64,000 bases of DNA from NCBI GenBank assembly GCA_905221605.1, contig CAJNDS010002482.1, positions 199,501 through 263,500 of the forward strand. The letters run 5' to 3'. This DNA is from Symbiodinium natans. Taxonomy: Eukaryota > Sar > Dinophyceae > Suessiales > Symbiodiniaceae. Position 1 is the first letter of the stretch. Every line of letters starts with the position of its first letter. The notes under the pieces were generated by a model, which saw nothing but the letters and a program-made list of their open reading frames with translations, did not search any database and was not told the DNA's origin. Shown in pieces: positions 1 to 10,800 of the stretch. The position numbers and the translations under genes are program-made.

Positions 1-474
1 CGTTGCCATGAGCAGTGTACAGGGTAAGTCGACTCGTCAGGCAAGCAACAAGCACTCCGAGAAAAGCACATGAGCGCGTTTTGCCACTGCCAGGCGCTCC
101 AGTAATGAATACGGAAGTGCGATTGGCAGCCAAACCGTAGGAGCAAGCTCCCAGCAGCGCCGCCAGATGGCCATCAGCTCCCCAAAAGGTGTCGCAGAGA
201 CACGCCAGGAAGGTGGGGCCCACCGCGAGCGCAAAAATACTTGCTCGGTTCCGCGGGTCGTGTTCATTGCTCAACGAATCAGGGGGCAGGCGCAGACACT
301 CCGCATGCCACAGCGCAGGAGTCCGGGCGTCCTCTTGGCTGGGCAGCGGAGCATCTGGTAGCGTCGCTAACACGCCGGTCAGTAGCTGCGGAGTCCATTC
401 CTTGCCATGAGTTTGCTCCTCAGCGAGCCAAATTGTGAGGAAGGTATTCAAGGGATTCGTGGACCCTGGGCCTC
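1..474 (-). CDS. Exon of P-loop NTPase domain, runs off left edge
   Basis: The minus strand is open from about 474 to position 1. It encodes a segment rich in aliphatic and helix-forming residues followed by a Walker A loop, GAPGSGKTRS, at about 75-104, and then a hydrophobic stretch. This is the nucleotide-binding loop of a helicase/AAA-like P-loop NTPase. Motif B and later helicase motifs would lie left of the window, so the enzyme class is not decided. No start codon fits. The frame overlaps the end of the next ORF (stop at 448-450) with a shift of frame near 450-475, so this is probably a downstream exon, or a frameshifted continuation, of the 448-3015 reading frame. Confidence 0.6.
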
Positions 475-3015
475 GCAAACCTCCGGATGAATCAACTGGG
501 CCCATAAATCGTGCCAATGCCCTTTAACAACCAATCCGATGATTAGAACAAGCACGAGGTCCGTGAGAAAACCCGGTAGCCAGTGTGGCTGCCGAATGGC
601 ATCAAGAGGTGAGTCTTCCATCGGAATTCCTAATGCGACATGCTGCCGCTCCTTGGGCATGTGCAGCAGTGCATCCCAAAGCGGGGTGGAAGCTCCACCG
701 GGCAGCACCTCGAGCTGGCTAACTCTTGGTAGTGTGTGTTGGTTCGCGAAATGGCTGTGCTGCTCATCTGTCAGGAGCAGGGCAATGGTGAGATTGACTG
801 GCTGCATTGCTTTGCTCTCGCCCGGGCCGGTGCGGAGCTTTTTAGGGGATAGGAGCTCAATGAACACACCGGGGTATGCCACATCCCCACCACCCTCTCG
901 CAAGGTAACCAGCAAGGCAGTACCTTTGGCGGGGACTTTGCCAGCAACCGCAAACCAAAGTCTACTCCATTCAGGGACATCAATTAGCTCAGGTGTGAGA
1001 AGGATGACTGACGCCTTTGGACAGACTCGGTGAAGCAGGCAGATCGGCCAGGTATGAGTGCCTGGCTTGACCGCCACAGGTGTGCCGGCACGCTTTACTG
1101 CTGCTTGCTCTGGGTAATGGTATTGCTCCGAAGGCTCCTCTTCAATTTCTGCCTCAGAGGCCATGGCTAAGAACTGGTAGCCCAACATGTCAACTAGGCG
1201 CTCAAGTGGCAGGAGGGGGAGCCACATGTCCAGCACAAGTTTCATCGTGGGGCCCAGCTCATGATACGGTAGTGGCAGGTCCGTCAGGTGCGGCTTTGCT
1301 TCTGCCAAGAGGACTTTGATGCATTCACTTCGTAGGTCTGCGATACCCCGATTCGAGGCAGGGGGCAGCCGGAGAAATTTCTCCAGGTCGGGGCGAGTTA
1401 TCAGTCGTCCTAGTACGGATTTGACGAATGCTTGGGAATCTTCCGGCAGCTGGACAGAGCCGCAGGCGACACCCATTAAAGATGCTCGGACTGCGCGATC
1501 AAGCCGAGGGTCAGCCAAGCCGCAAATCTTTCGAGTAAGGTCTTTATGCACATATTCCCCCGGCGTAAGCTGGAAGAGCTCCTCACTTTCGACAAAGTGG
1601 CCATAAGAGTGCCCACCATTGCCGAGTGCATCAGACCCGGAGAAATAGTATAGGCGTGCTCCCTCGCGGATCGCTTGCTCTCTTGCTGCCAAACTGGGCC
1701 GGAAGATGCAGAGCTGGTCGCTCTCATGGTGAACAAGGCTAACAGCATGCCGCAATTCCGAGGTAAGAATATAGCGCAACATGGCTCGTGGCATGGCTAT
1801 TCCGCCCAAGCGTGCGTCGATGGGGACAAAGTCACCCTTGCATTGGGGAAGTTGTTGACGCTCGTGCCAAGCAATAACCGCAGCTGCGCCCGTATAGGAA
1901 CCAGCTGAGAATCCAGCGACGCGCAATTTGCATTCACCTGCTCTACCCGCGGCGAGGCTCACATGCAAAGCCGTTAACGCAGCAGTGTGTGGCATGCGCA
2001 AATGGGCCAAGGCAGGGTGCATTGTTAAGGAGGCTTCGACGGAGCTAATCCTAGCTCTCACAGCCGCAGGCAAGCCACATCCTTCCACCTTGGGGTACAG
2101 AGCACGCGCCCACACCTGGGCAGCCTGAGGCAGGAGCAACAGAGCATGGGATGCGTTGCCGCTGGACGAGAGCAGCAGCGGGCGATGAGTGAGGTCGTAT
2201 CTGACAGGCTTACCCTGGTTTTCACGGGCTGCCTCCATCTCCAGGCCCGTCAGTGCATAAGAGTTGGCGGTGTGGATGATACTGCTGGACACAGAGGGGG
2301 GCGTATTCTCTTTTTTCCCGTTCATCCCACTGATGAAGAGCGACCGACACTCCCCTGCAGGCGTTAAGTAAGGCTTTGGGGGCGGGTACTGGAAAGCAGG
2401 AAAGGCGAAGGCTGCAAGGGCCTGCTGCACCCGCATGGCTAGTCCATCCTCCCAGTATTGGCTAAGGCCCACAGGCGCGGCCTTGGTATCTTCCACAAAG
2501 AGAGTCCAGGGCAAATCCGCCTGGGCAAACCATGCACGCGAGGCGACAGCCAGCATGGCTAGCTGCCCTTTCGGGGTGTTAGGCCGACTGCGCCATTTCG
2601 GGGTGGCTTTGCAAGAGGACAAGACCTCTTTTTTCCAATACATGAGAACCCCAGGGAAAAGTTGGAGCCTCACTGGCCCGCTGCCCTTTTTTCCTACCGA
2701 GGCCCACAGAGGGACGGTGGTGCCATTGCCCCAAATGGACTCGGGCAAGGTGGGCAGCCGGTTCACGTTCCCCCATAGCTGCAAGATACTTGTCCCTTTG
2801 GCGCCATATCCGTGCACAAACGGGGGGGGCATAACCTCCGCATAACGATTGGCCATGAACAAGTCGGGACCAGGGAGGATCGCCAATCGGGAATGAGAAC
2901 TGCCATAACCGATGAGCAAGGGGAGGAAACCCTGCTCGTAGGGACCTTGCCCCCAAGTTCGGACTCCTTTTACCTGCCCAACAGGGGAGCTGCCAAAGTT
3001 AATCTGTGGCTCCAC
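448..3015 (-). CDS. Large host-like coding exon with alpha/beta-hydrolase-like domain
   Basis: Open for 855 codons with no ATG near its upper end: an in-frame TGA lies at about 3022-3024 and the first codon is GTG, so this is an internal exon and not a complete gene. The central part has a nucleophile-elbow motif GFSAGS at about residue 368 and a later GHSYGH at about residue 470, suggesting a serine alpha/beta-hydrolase fold, with a hydrophobic segment near residues 815-835 as a candidate membrane helix. The substrate is unknown. A related but shorter domain is found at 39.6-40.3 kb, so the gene or its paralogue is duplicated in the window. The 5' partner exons are probably those at 25.7-26.75 kb, now separated by repeats and the copia element (inference). 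Confidence 0.6.
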   Translation of the reverse strand: MEPQINFGSSPVGQVKGVRTWGQGPYEQGFLPLLIGYGSSHSRLAILPGPDLFMANRYAEVMPPPFVHGYGAKGTSILQLWGNVNRLPTLPESIWGNGTTVPLWASVGKKGSGPVRLQLFPGVLMYWKKEVLSSCKATPKWRSRPNTPKGQLAMLAVASRAWFAQADLPWTLFVEDTKAAPVGLSQYWEDGLAMRVQQALAAFAFPAFQYPPPKPYLTPAGECRSLFISGMNGKKENTPPSVSSSIIHTANSYALTGLEMEAARENQGKPVRYDLTHRPLLLSSSGNASHALLLLPQAAQVWARALYPKVEGCGLPAAVRARISSVEASLTMHPALAHLRMPHTAALTALHVSLAAGRAGECKLRVAGFSAGSYTGAAAVIAWHERQQLPQCKGDFVPIDARLGGIAMPRAMLRYILTSELRHAVSLVHHESDQLCIFRPSLAAREQAIREGARLYYFSGSDALGNGGHSYGHFVESEELFQLTPGEYVHKDLTRKICGLADPRLDRAVRASLMGVACGSVQLPEDSQAFVKSVLGRLITRPDLEKFLRLPPASNRGIADLRSECIKVLLAEAKPHLTDLPLPYHELGPTMKLVLDMWLPLLPLERLVDMLGYQFLAMASEAEIEEEPSEQYHYPEQAAVKRAGTPVAVKPGTHTWPICLLHRVCPKASVILLTPELIDVPEWSRLWFAVAGKVPAKGTALLVTLREGGGDVAYPGVFIELLSPKKLRTGPGESKAMQPVNLTIALLLTDEQHSHFANQHTLPRVSQLEVLPGGASTPLWDALLHMPKERQHVALGIPMEDSPLDAIRQPHWLPGFLTDLVLVLIIGLVVKGHWHDLWAQLIHPEVCEAQGPRIP

Positions 3016-3294
3016 GCAAGCTCATGCACATACCTGCCGAGCAACGCCCACGCAAACACGAAGTCCGAATGCCTGCTGGCCTTTGTTCCAGCAAGAGGGG
3101 TATTGCGCAGGCACTGCAAATAGTGGACTTGGTCCAACGGCACCTGATCATGCATGCCAGGCAATGGAGTGGGCACTCCACTGGGCATGATGATTCGCTG
3201 AAGCGCTTGGCCCAACGCGGTGCCTATGGATGCCACCGCACTAGCAACATCGTCGACTATATATGGTCCGCCTGGGGGTCGCCCTACGCGCGCA

Positions 3295-3930
3295 CGCGGG
3301 CTTCGCGCGCTTCGCGGGCTTCGCGCGCTTCGCGGGCTTCGCGCGCTTCGCGGGCTTCGCGCGCTTTGCAGGCTTCGCGCGCTTCGCGCGCTTCGCGCGC
3401 TTCGCGGGCTTCGCGCGCCTCGCGGGTTTCGCGCGCTTCGCGGGCTTCGCGCGCTTCGGCGCTTCGCGGGCTTCGCGCGCTTCGCGGGCTTCGCGCGCTT
3501 CGCAGGCTTCGCGGGCTTCGCGCGCTTCGCGGGCTTCGCGCGCTTCGCGGGCTTCGCGCGCTTCGCGGGCTTCGCGCGCTTCGCGGGCTTCGCGCGCTTC
3601 GCGGGCTTCGCGCGCTTCGCGGGCTTCCCGCGCTTCGCGGGCTTCCCGCGCTTCGCGGGCTTCCCGCGCTTCGCGGGCTTCGTGCGCTTCGCGAGCTTCG
3701 CGTGCTTCGCGGGCTTCACCCGCTTTGCGGGCTACGCACGCTTCGCGCGCTTCGCGGGCTTCGCGGGCTTCGCGGGCTTCGCGCGCTTCGCGGGCTTAAG
3801 CTTCGCGCGCTTAAGCTTCGCGGGCTTCGCGCGCTTCCCGGGCTTCGCGGGCTTCGCGCGCTTTGCGCGCTTCGCGCGCTTCGCGCACTTCGCGGGCTTC
3901 GCGCGCGCTTCGCGGGCTTCGCACACTTCG
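3295..3930. repeat. 9/18-bp GC-rich tandem array (GCTTCGCGN)
   Basis: About 70 consecutive 9-mers of the form GCTTCGCGC or GCTTCGCGG, usually alternating to give an 18-bp higher unit, with sporadic point changes. Because 9 is a multiple of 3 the array is open in several frames. On the minus strand it would encode a basic Lys-Pro-Ala-Lys-Arg-Ala repeat, on the plus strand Arg/Ala/Ser or Phe/Ala repeats. A looser array of the same word occurs at 25205-25720. Confidence 0.9.
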
Positions 3931-3946
3931 ACTAGTAGTAGTATTT

Positions 3947-4003
<57 letters not shown>

Positions 4004-4055
4004 ATAATAATAGTAGTAAAAATAGTCGTAGTAAAAATAGTCGTAGTAAAAATAA

Positions 4056-4141
<86 letters not shown>

Positions 4142-4154
4142 ATAGTAGTAGTAA

Positions 4155-4207
<53 letters not shown>

Positions 4208-4215
4208 CGAATGAT
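3931..4215. repeat. AGT/TAG microsatellite
   Basis: Long runs of the trinucleotide AGT interrupted by AAT and AAA/CGT variants. Long ORFs reported here would be poly-Val, poly-Ser or poly-Thr and are artefacts. Confidence 0.95.
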
Positions 4216-4625
4216 CATAGTACGTAGTAATATTAAGAATAATAAAATAAGAATAGTAAGAAGAATGGTAATAATATCAATAATAACAATATAATGGTAG
4301 TAGCAATAGTAATCGTAATAGTAGTCGTCGTGTAATAATCGTGATCACTATCGTGGTAATAATGGTAGTCGTAAAAATTATGATAATAATATGAATAATA
4401 ATAATCATTTTAAGCGTCGTAGTAGTAAGACTAATAGAAACAATAATAATAGCAATAATAAGACAAAAAAATGAACAATAATACTAGTTTTCGTATAACA
4501 ATAATAATGAGTAGGAATACTGCAAGAATAATGATTACAGCAATAATAAGAATAAGAATAATAATGCTCGTATTAATAGTAGTCGTCGTAGTAGTAGTAG
4601 TAGTAGTAGTAGTACTAGTACTAGT
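4216..4625. repeat. Degenerate A/T-rich trinucleotide tract
   Basis: Decayed continuation of the microsatellite (AAT, AGT, AAG words), ending in a second short pure AGT run near 4585-4625. No gene is seen. Confidence 0.8.
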
Positions 4626-4739
4626 AGACTTTCTAAAGTTCCAAAACTTATTTCAAACTTTCAAAATTTGGAAGTTTCCGCCTGTGTTTTTTGAAATTTT
4701 AGAATCTTGAAAACCGGAAAATATTGTCCGGGAAGTTCC

Positions 4740-6845
4740 GTTCTAAGCAATGCAAAGTGTGCGAAGCTGTTTTAAGCCGCGCAAAGCGTGTTTCAAAGCC
4801 TATGAATCTTGTTGAAGCCCATCATGTGAGCATTGTGTTTGCAAAAGGGGGGGGGGGGGCTGCGACCTCCAAACGCCCCGCTTTGTTTTTTAAGCCGTGC
4901 AGAGCGTGCTTCAAAGCCCAAGAAATTTGTTGACACCCAGCATGTGAGCAGGGTGTTTGCAAATGGGGCCCCAGCCCCCCCGCTTCTTTTAAGCCGTACC
5001 AAGCGTGCTTCAAAGCCCAAATTAGTTGAAAAAAACATCGTGTGAGCATTGTGTTTGCAAATGGGGGGGGCTGCGCCCCCCCCAACCCCCCCGCGACCCC
5101 CCCAGCCCCCCCCCCCTTTGTTTAAGCCTTGCAAACCGCTTCGTTGAAGCCGTACGAAGCATGCTGCAAAGAAACAGAAACTAGTTGAGAGAGAAAAAAA
5201 AAACATCGTGTGAGCAGGGTGTTTGCACATGGAGGCGGGGGGGGCTGCGCCGCCCCCCCAATCCCCCCCGCTTCTTTTAAGCCGTACCAAGCGTGCTTCA
5301 AAGCCCAAGACACCAGTTGAAAAACATCGTGCGAGCATTGTGTTTGCAAATGGGGGGGGGGCTGCGCCCCCCCCAACCCCCCGCTTTTGGCTGCGCCCCC
5401 CCCAACCCCCTCTGCTTCTTTTAAGCCGTACCAAAGCGTGCTTCAAAGCCCGCTTCAAAGCCCAAGAAACTAGTTGAAAAAACATCGTGTGAGCATTGTG
5501 TTTGCAAATGGGGGGGGGCTGCGCCCCCCCCAACCTCCCCCGCTTTGTTTAAGCCTTGCAAACCGCTTCTTTGAAGCCGTACGAAGCATGCTGCAAAGAA
5601 ACAGAAACTAGTTGAGAGAAAAAAAACATCGTGTGAGCAGGGTGTTTGCAAATGGGGGGGGGGGGGGGCTGTGCCCCCCCCCAACCCCCTCCGCTTCTTT
5701 CAAGCCGTACCAAGCGTGCTTCAAAGCCCAAGAAACTAGTTGAAAACATCGTGTGAGCATTGTGTTTGCAGATGGGGGGGGGCTCCGCCCCCCCCAACCC
5801 CCCCCGCTTTTGGCTGCGCCCCCCCACAAGCCCCCCCCCCGCTTCTTTTAAGCCGTACCAAGCGTGCTTCAAAGCCCGCTTCAAGCCCAAGAAACTAATT
5901 GAAAAACATCGTGTGAGCATTGTGTTTGCAAATGGGGGGGGGAGCTGCCCCCCCCCCAACCCCCTCCGCTTTGTTGAAGCATTGCAAACCGCTTCTTTGA
6001 AGCCGTACGAAGCATGCTGCAAAGAAACAGCAACTAGTTGGAGAGAAAAAAAAACATCGTGTGAGCAGGGTGTTTTGCAAATGGTGGGCGGGGCTGCGCC
6101 GCCCTCCCAACCCCCCCCCCCTCTTCTTTTAAAGCCGTACCAAGTGTGCTTCAAAGCCCAAGAAACTAATTGGAACAAAAAAAAAAAAAAAAAAAAAACA
6201 TCGTGTGAGCATTGGTTTGCAAATTGGGGGAGGCTGCGCCCCCCCCAAAACCCCCCCCCTCTTTGTTAAAGCCTTGCAAACCGCTCTTTGAAGCCGTACG
6301 AAGCCATGCTGTAAAGGAAAACAGAAACTAGTTGAGAAAAAAACATCGTGGAGCAGGGTGTTTGCAAATGGGGGGGGGGGGGGGCAACCCCCCCCGCTTC
6401 GTTTAAGCCGTACCAAGCACATCGTGTGAGCATTGTGTTTGCAAATGGGGGAGGCTGCGCCCCGCCAACCCCCCCCCCCCTTGTTCTGAGCAATGCAAAG
6501 CGTGCGAAGCTGTTTTAAGCCGCGCAAAGCGTGTTGCAAAGGCTATGAATCTTGCTGAAGCCCATCATGTGAGCATTGTGTTTGCAAATGGGGGGGCTGC
6601 GCCCCCCCCAACCCCCCCCCCCCCCCCCCGCCTTTTTTTTTTCAAGCCGTGCCGAGCTTGCTTCAAAGGGGGGGCTGCGCCCCCCCCAACCCCCCTGCTT
6701 TTTTTAAGCAGTGCAGAGCGTGCTTCAAAGCCCAAGAAACTTGTTGACACCCATCATGTGAGCAGGGTGTTTGCAAATGGGGGGGGGGGCTGCCCCCCCC
6801 CCCCCCAACCCCCCCGCTGTTTGTAAGCCGTGCCAAGCGTGCTCG
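4740..6845. repeat. Minisatellite with poly-G/poly-C hairpins
   Basis: About 15 units of 75-170 bp. Each contains a conserved block (GTGTTTGCAAATGG, with AAGCCGTACCAAGCGTGC-like and CATCGTGTGAGCA words) followed by 7-14 Gs, CTGCG and 7-10 Cs, so each unit can fold into a G-run/C-run hairpin. Unit lengths vary. The array is bounded on both sides by a similar sequence of about 50 bp in direct orientation (4685-4742 and 6855-6904, both containing GAATCTTGAAAA/GAAATCTTGAAAA and GGGAAGTT words), which suggests amplification between two short direct repeats. Confidence 0.85.
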
Positions 6846-7079
6846 CCTTTAAGATTTTTTTGAAATCTTGAAAATTGGAGAATATTGTCTGGGAAGTTTC
6901 CCGAACTTTCTCAATGTTAAAAACTTTTCAAATTCACTTCTTTGCCATGACAACAAGAAACAAGGGACTGGATTCAGAACAAGGTTCTCGTCCCTGCCAG
7001 GACCAAACCCCTCCCCCGCGGCAAACGGAAGGGAGAAGGGTCAAAGCCCTTAAGCCCCCCCGTAGCCCCTCTTTAAAAC

Positions 7080-7147
7080 CCTTTTGAAAGAGTCTCACTT
7101 CTCTGGTTTCGAATAATGAAAAAAAAGATTCGAGGGGGGTGGAAAAT
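7080..7147. repeat. Left half of tandem unit split by copia insertion
   Basis: Carries GAGTCTCACTTCTCTGG and GGGGTGGAAAAT, the same words as the tandem units at 24787-25190. The two halves join cleanly once the copia element is removed, giving GGTGGAAAATAGAACACATT, which matches the other units. Confidence 0.85.
7143..7147. repeat. Target-site duplication (AAAAT), left copy
   Basis: AAAAT directly precedes the TG of the left LTR and is repeated as AAAAT directly after the CA of the right LTR (24787-24791). A five-base duplication is the usual signature of a DDE-type integrase of Ty1/copia elements. Confidence 0.93.
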
Positions 7148-7283
7148 TGAAAACTTTTCACACGAGTGAACACAGCTGCAGCGGCACACTCAAGGAATCA
7201 CAGCATGACCACATGGTGCAATGGGCAAAACAGTTTCACTACAGTTGCAATGAGATATCGCAATCAAATCAAACTCGTAATCA
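7148..7283 (-). repeat. 3' LTR of the copia element
   Basis: 136 bp, TGAAAACTTTTCACACGAG to AACTCGTAATCA, identical by eye to 24651-24786. Short for copia LTRs in general. No obvious TATA box is seen. Confidence 0.96.
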
Positions 7284-7293
7284 CCCCGCCAAA
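7284..7293 (-). promoter_or_regulatory. Polypurine tract of the copia element
   Basis: On the minus strand TTTGGCGGGG abuts the 3' LTR. It is a short, imperfect purine run in the position expected for plus-strand DNA priming. Confidence 0.6.
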
Positions 7294-7897
7294 GGATGTT
7301 TCGAGAACGCGGAGTTCAAACATGCTTTCATTACGACAAGCCAAAAGACTGTACAAAGCCCAAAGCACACATGCGACCAACAAGCTGCAACCCTCAGTGC
7401 ACAAACGATCTGACATGCTCCTCAGCCGTGCGCGGACGTACCGCAGTCCAAGGCTCCTGCCGTTTTGACAGTTCTTTACACAAGCACCTAAAGTGCACCT
7501 GGCTACAACTGACCTCTATCCTTGGGCACCTCAGGCAGATCTGGAGTCTGCCACACAACACACCCGGATGGTGTGGATTGTGTTTCTTATCTCAACTCAC
7601 AAGACGTCTCAAGTGAGACCCAAGGTGGCGGCCTGTCTCCGAGAGCGGCCCCTTCAAGGTCCATAAGCAGCATGAGCAAACAGTCAGGCAATCGTTGCTG
7701 TGTCATCACGACTAAGCACTGTCCTTTAAGGACAACATCTCAAGAAAGGATGCCACGCACAAACACGAAGTGGTACCAGTCCGTAACTGCTTCCACAGGC
7801 AATGGTCAAGCCTCAAGAGAGGTGCTTTCGCAGCATAAATTCTGGTTCCTTCAAATGCATGCAAACAAATCGTGGTCGGAACAAACATTGGGCTCAT

Positions 7898-10800
7898 TCA
7901 AGTGTCATCGTGTCCTTCAGGCTCAGGCAGGATTTGCAGTTGCGGATGAACCTGCCCCTGATCTTGATTGGTCACAGTGATGAATGTGAACATGGTGATC
8001 AGTCGTGGAATGTCTCCCAAATGCGCCAGGTGTCGCACCCAGGCTTGGCACAGTACGCAGAGGCCGAACCTTCCTGGGTGCTCATCTTGCAAGTCACCAT
8101 ACAGCGTCATCTGAACGATCCTTGCATTCCGCAAACCATCACAGTCATATCTCATGTGGAATCTTGTCCCACGGTGCGGTGCGAACCAAACCGGTGCTTC
8201 CCGTCTGACTTGAAGAATGTCATCTGGTCCAAGTTCACGGTGCATCCATGCGGGTGCAATGGCTGCTGGAGGTTCATGGGCACCCTCAAGGTCCTCCGGT
8301 TCCTCATCAGGCTGCGCTGCTGCATCTGACGATCCATCGTCAGAGTCATCATGAGCATCGACTAGGGCAAGTGGCTGGTGGTTCTCTGGAATTGTGGCGA
8401 AACCCACTATCCTAAGGAACCGACTACCTATGTCCTCAACCCAGGCACCTAGATTGGCAACCGCCTGTCTACAACCGCCTCTAAGTCCTAGACCCGCCTG
8501 ATGAGACCTTGTCATGAATGCCAATGTGGCACACAAGACCACAAGAGTGATCACAGCACGAACATCAACGCTCACTGTCACGACGTACCAGTTCTCATGT
8601 GGCTCTAGTGGTTGACTCAAACTGTGTCCTTCCGTAGCCCCACTCGACACCACTTGCAGGAGAAGTGCAATCACCTTCAAGGCATCACCATGACCCTGGT
8701 TCAAACGTCGCGTGACACGCATGAACTGCTTCACCTCCTGCTGTCGCTGATGTTCACGGAACTCAGCAGCTCCTACTCGATCGAATCCCTCTGCTTCTGA
8801 TCTGATGCCAAAGCAATGACACAAGAATTTGGTTCTGCTTGATGACAACGCCTTTGTCATCAAATCAGCAGGATTGATCGTAGTGCCAATCGCGTGCAAC
8901 GTTGCCTTGCGGTGCAAACATATGTGGTCCTGCAACCACAGCATGCGTCCTTCAACATGCCGAAGCCGTCCACATCCCTTCCGTGAGACTATTCCTCGCG
9001 CCGCACTGGAGTCAGTGAAGATGTGGGTCTCCAACGGTTCTCCCATTACGTGCCTCAAGGCCGTCTCGATCAGGATCGCGTCGCAGGTTCCAGACACCAT
9101 GGCAATGTACTCAGCTTCCCCGCTAGAAAGCGCAACGCATGCCTGCGATCTAGAGAAGGAGTACACCGGAGCACCATTCAACATCAAGCATCCGGCTGAC
9201 GTGCTCCGACGAGTGGACTTGTTTCCACTCCAATCGGAGTCACAGAACACCTCAAGGACGTGAGCATCCCTGTCTCGGACGACATATCCGTTCCCTTTTC
9301 CACAACTCTCAAGGCTCCAGACGTAATCGGCATGGTTGTAAAGGTAGTTGGCAAGGTGCCTCAAGCACTGCCACGCTCCCTTGTTCGGCTTCCCACACAC
9401 GCTTGAGAGTGTGTTCACTGCGAACTGTGCAAACGGCAGATCCGGCGCCACGTAGAGAAGGATGCCAATGGCTTTGCGGTATAGGGCTGAGGATGTTTGG
9501 TCAAGCGGCTCGAGCTTGCTCCAGAGCGGCAGTGTGCCCCCAACGGGTAGAGGAGTCTCCTTCGGTTTCTGGCTCACCACTCCAAGCATTGTCGCCAACG
9601 TGGTCACGTGTTTAGGGTTCGGGTATATGCCCAGGACACCCTGAGCCAGCCAAACATGTCGCCGCTTCAGAAACTCAACCTCTTGACCAATGCCCTTCAG
9701 GCGATGAACAGTACATCGGTACTTTCCTCGGACGCATGCTTCCAAGCGGTCCAGACATGCACTGTGTCCCACCGCAAACACATCATCTACATGACATAGT
9801 CCGCCTCCAGTTTCATCTGCCCCGCCATCTGACTCAGCTGGCGCTGGGATCCTGAAAAGCGCAGGTGCCTCGATGAGAGGCTCGATGGAGAGGCCTTGGG
9901 AGAGATGTTCTTGGAAAGAGTCGAACCAGTCCTTCGCCCCTGGCCGCTGCCCCGGGAGATTCCGCAAGAGCTGGTAGTACTTTCGTTCGGTTCCAACATC
10001 AACCGACACCACTGTCTTGACACGCTGTGGCACTGTCAGATATGCATCTGTGATATCTAGCGCTAGAGCCTCCCAGGGCTCTCCTTGTTTCTGCTTTGTC
10101 ACAAGCACTGCAGGCAGCAGTTTCCAGAGAACGCTGGCACTAGCTGGTGCAAAGATATCGCTGCCGGCCATATTGGTCATCCACTTAAAATCTCTCGCGA
10201 CAAACCTAGCCCGTCGGAGAAAGGCCTGTCCTTGGCCTTCTGGCGCAGCTTTGATCCTCCAGCCCTTGACCATCTTCGTCGATAGCCACCTGAAGTCATC
10301 AAGGTTTGTGCTAGCAGGATCCAAAGGCAAAAGGACTCCCATCTGGACAAGGCGTTCAAGTTCGAATGATTCAGCTATCATGTCAACATGGGCCTGTTCC
10401 TCTGCTGACAGCATTGGCTCATGATCACTGAAAGGTCGCCACAGCTCATTGGGGATTTGACCAGTTGTGCTTGACACGCTCTGGTCAGGGACAGACTGTG
10501 GCATCTCATCTTCTAGTGACCTGACTGACTCGTCGCTCTCTGAACCATCTTCGATGCCTAGATCCTCGAACTTGACGACCTCATCGTTGTGCACTAGGTT
10601 CATGATCCTCTGACGCTTAGGACTGGACTCGGGCAACGTGGACGAACGCTCTGGAAGTGCAGCAGGCATATGCTCACCACTAACACCAACCAGCTCTGGC
10701 AGCATTGCTTCTGGGGTACCCGGTGCACTAGGGTCGAGACCTAAACCCCCTAAACCTGGGTTCGGGCCTAAATGCTGCTCAACACGTGGCTGGTCTTCAC

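Noticed and set aside
2970-3719. Basic Lys-Pro-Ala-Lys-Arg repeat protein (H1/HU-like) on the minus strand
   Set aside because: It is the translation of the 9-bp GC array; equally long frames occur on the other strand. No independent coding sign.
3811-4294. Poly-Thr, poly-Val and poly-Ser ORFs
   Set aside because: Translations of the AGT microsatellite.
4793-6539. Several minus-strand ORFs rich in Gly-Gly-Ala-Ala-Pro-Pro
   Set aside because: They are translations of the G-run/C-run minisatellite; frames shift with run length.
7080-7250. A spliced-leader or snRNA gene near the copia LTR
   Set aside because: The sequence is fully explained by the tandem unit and the LTR.
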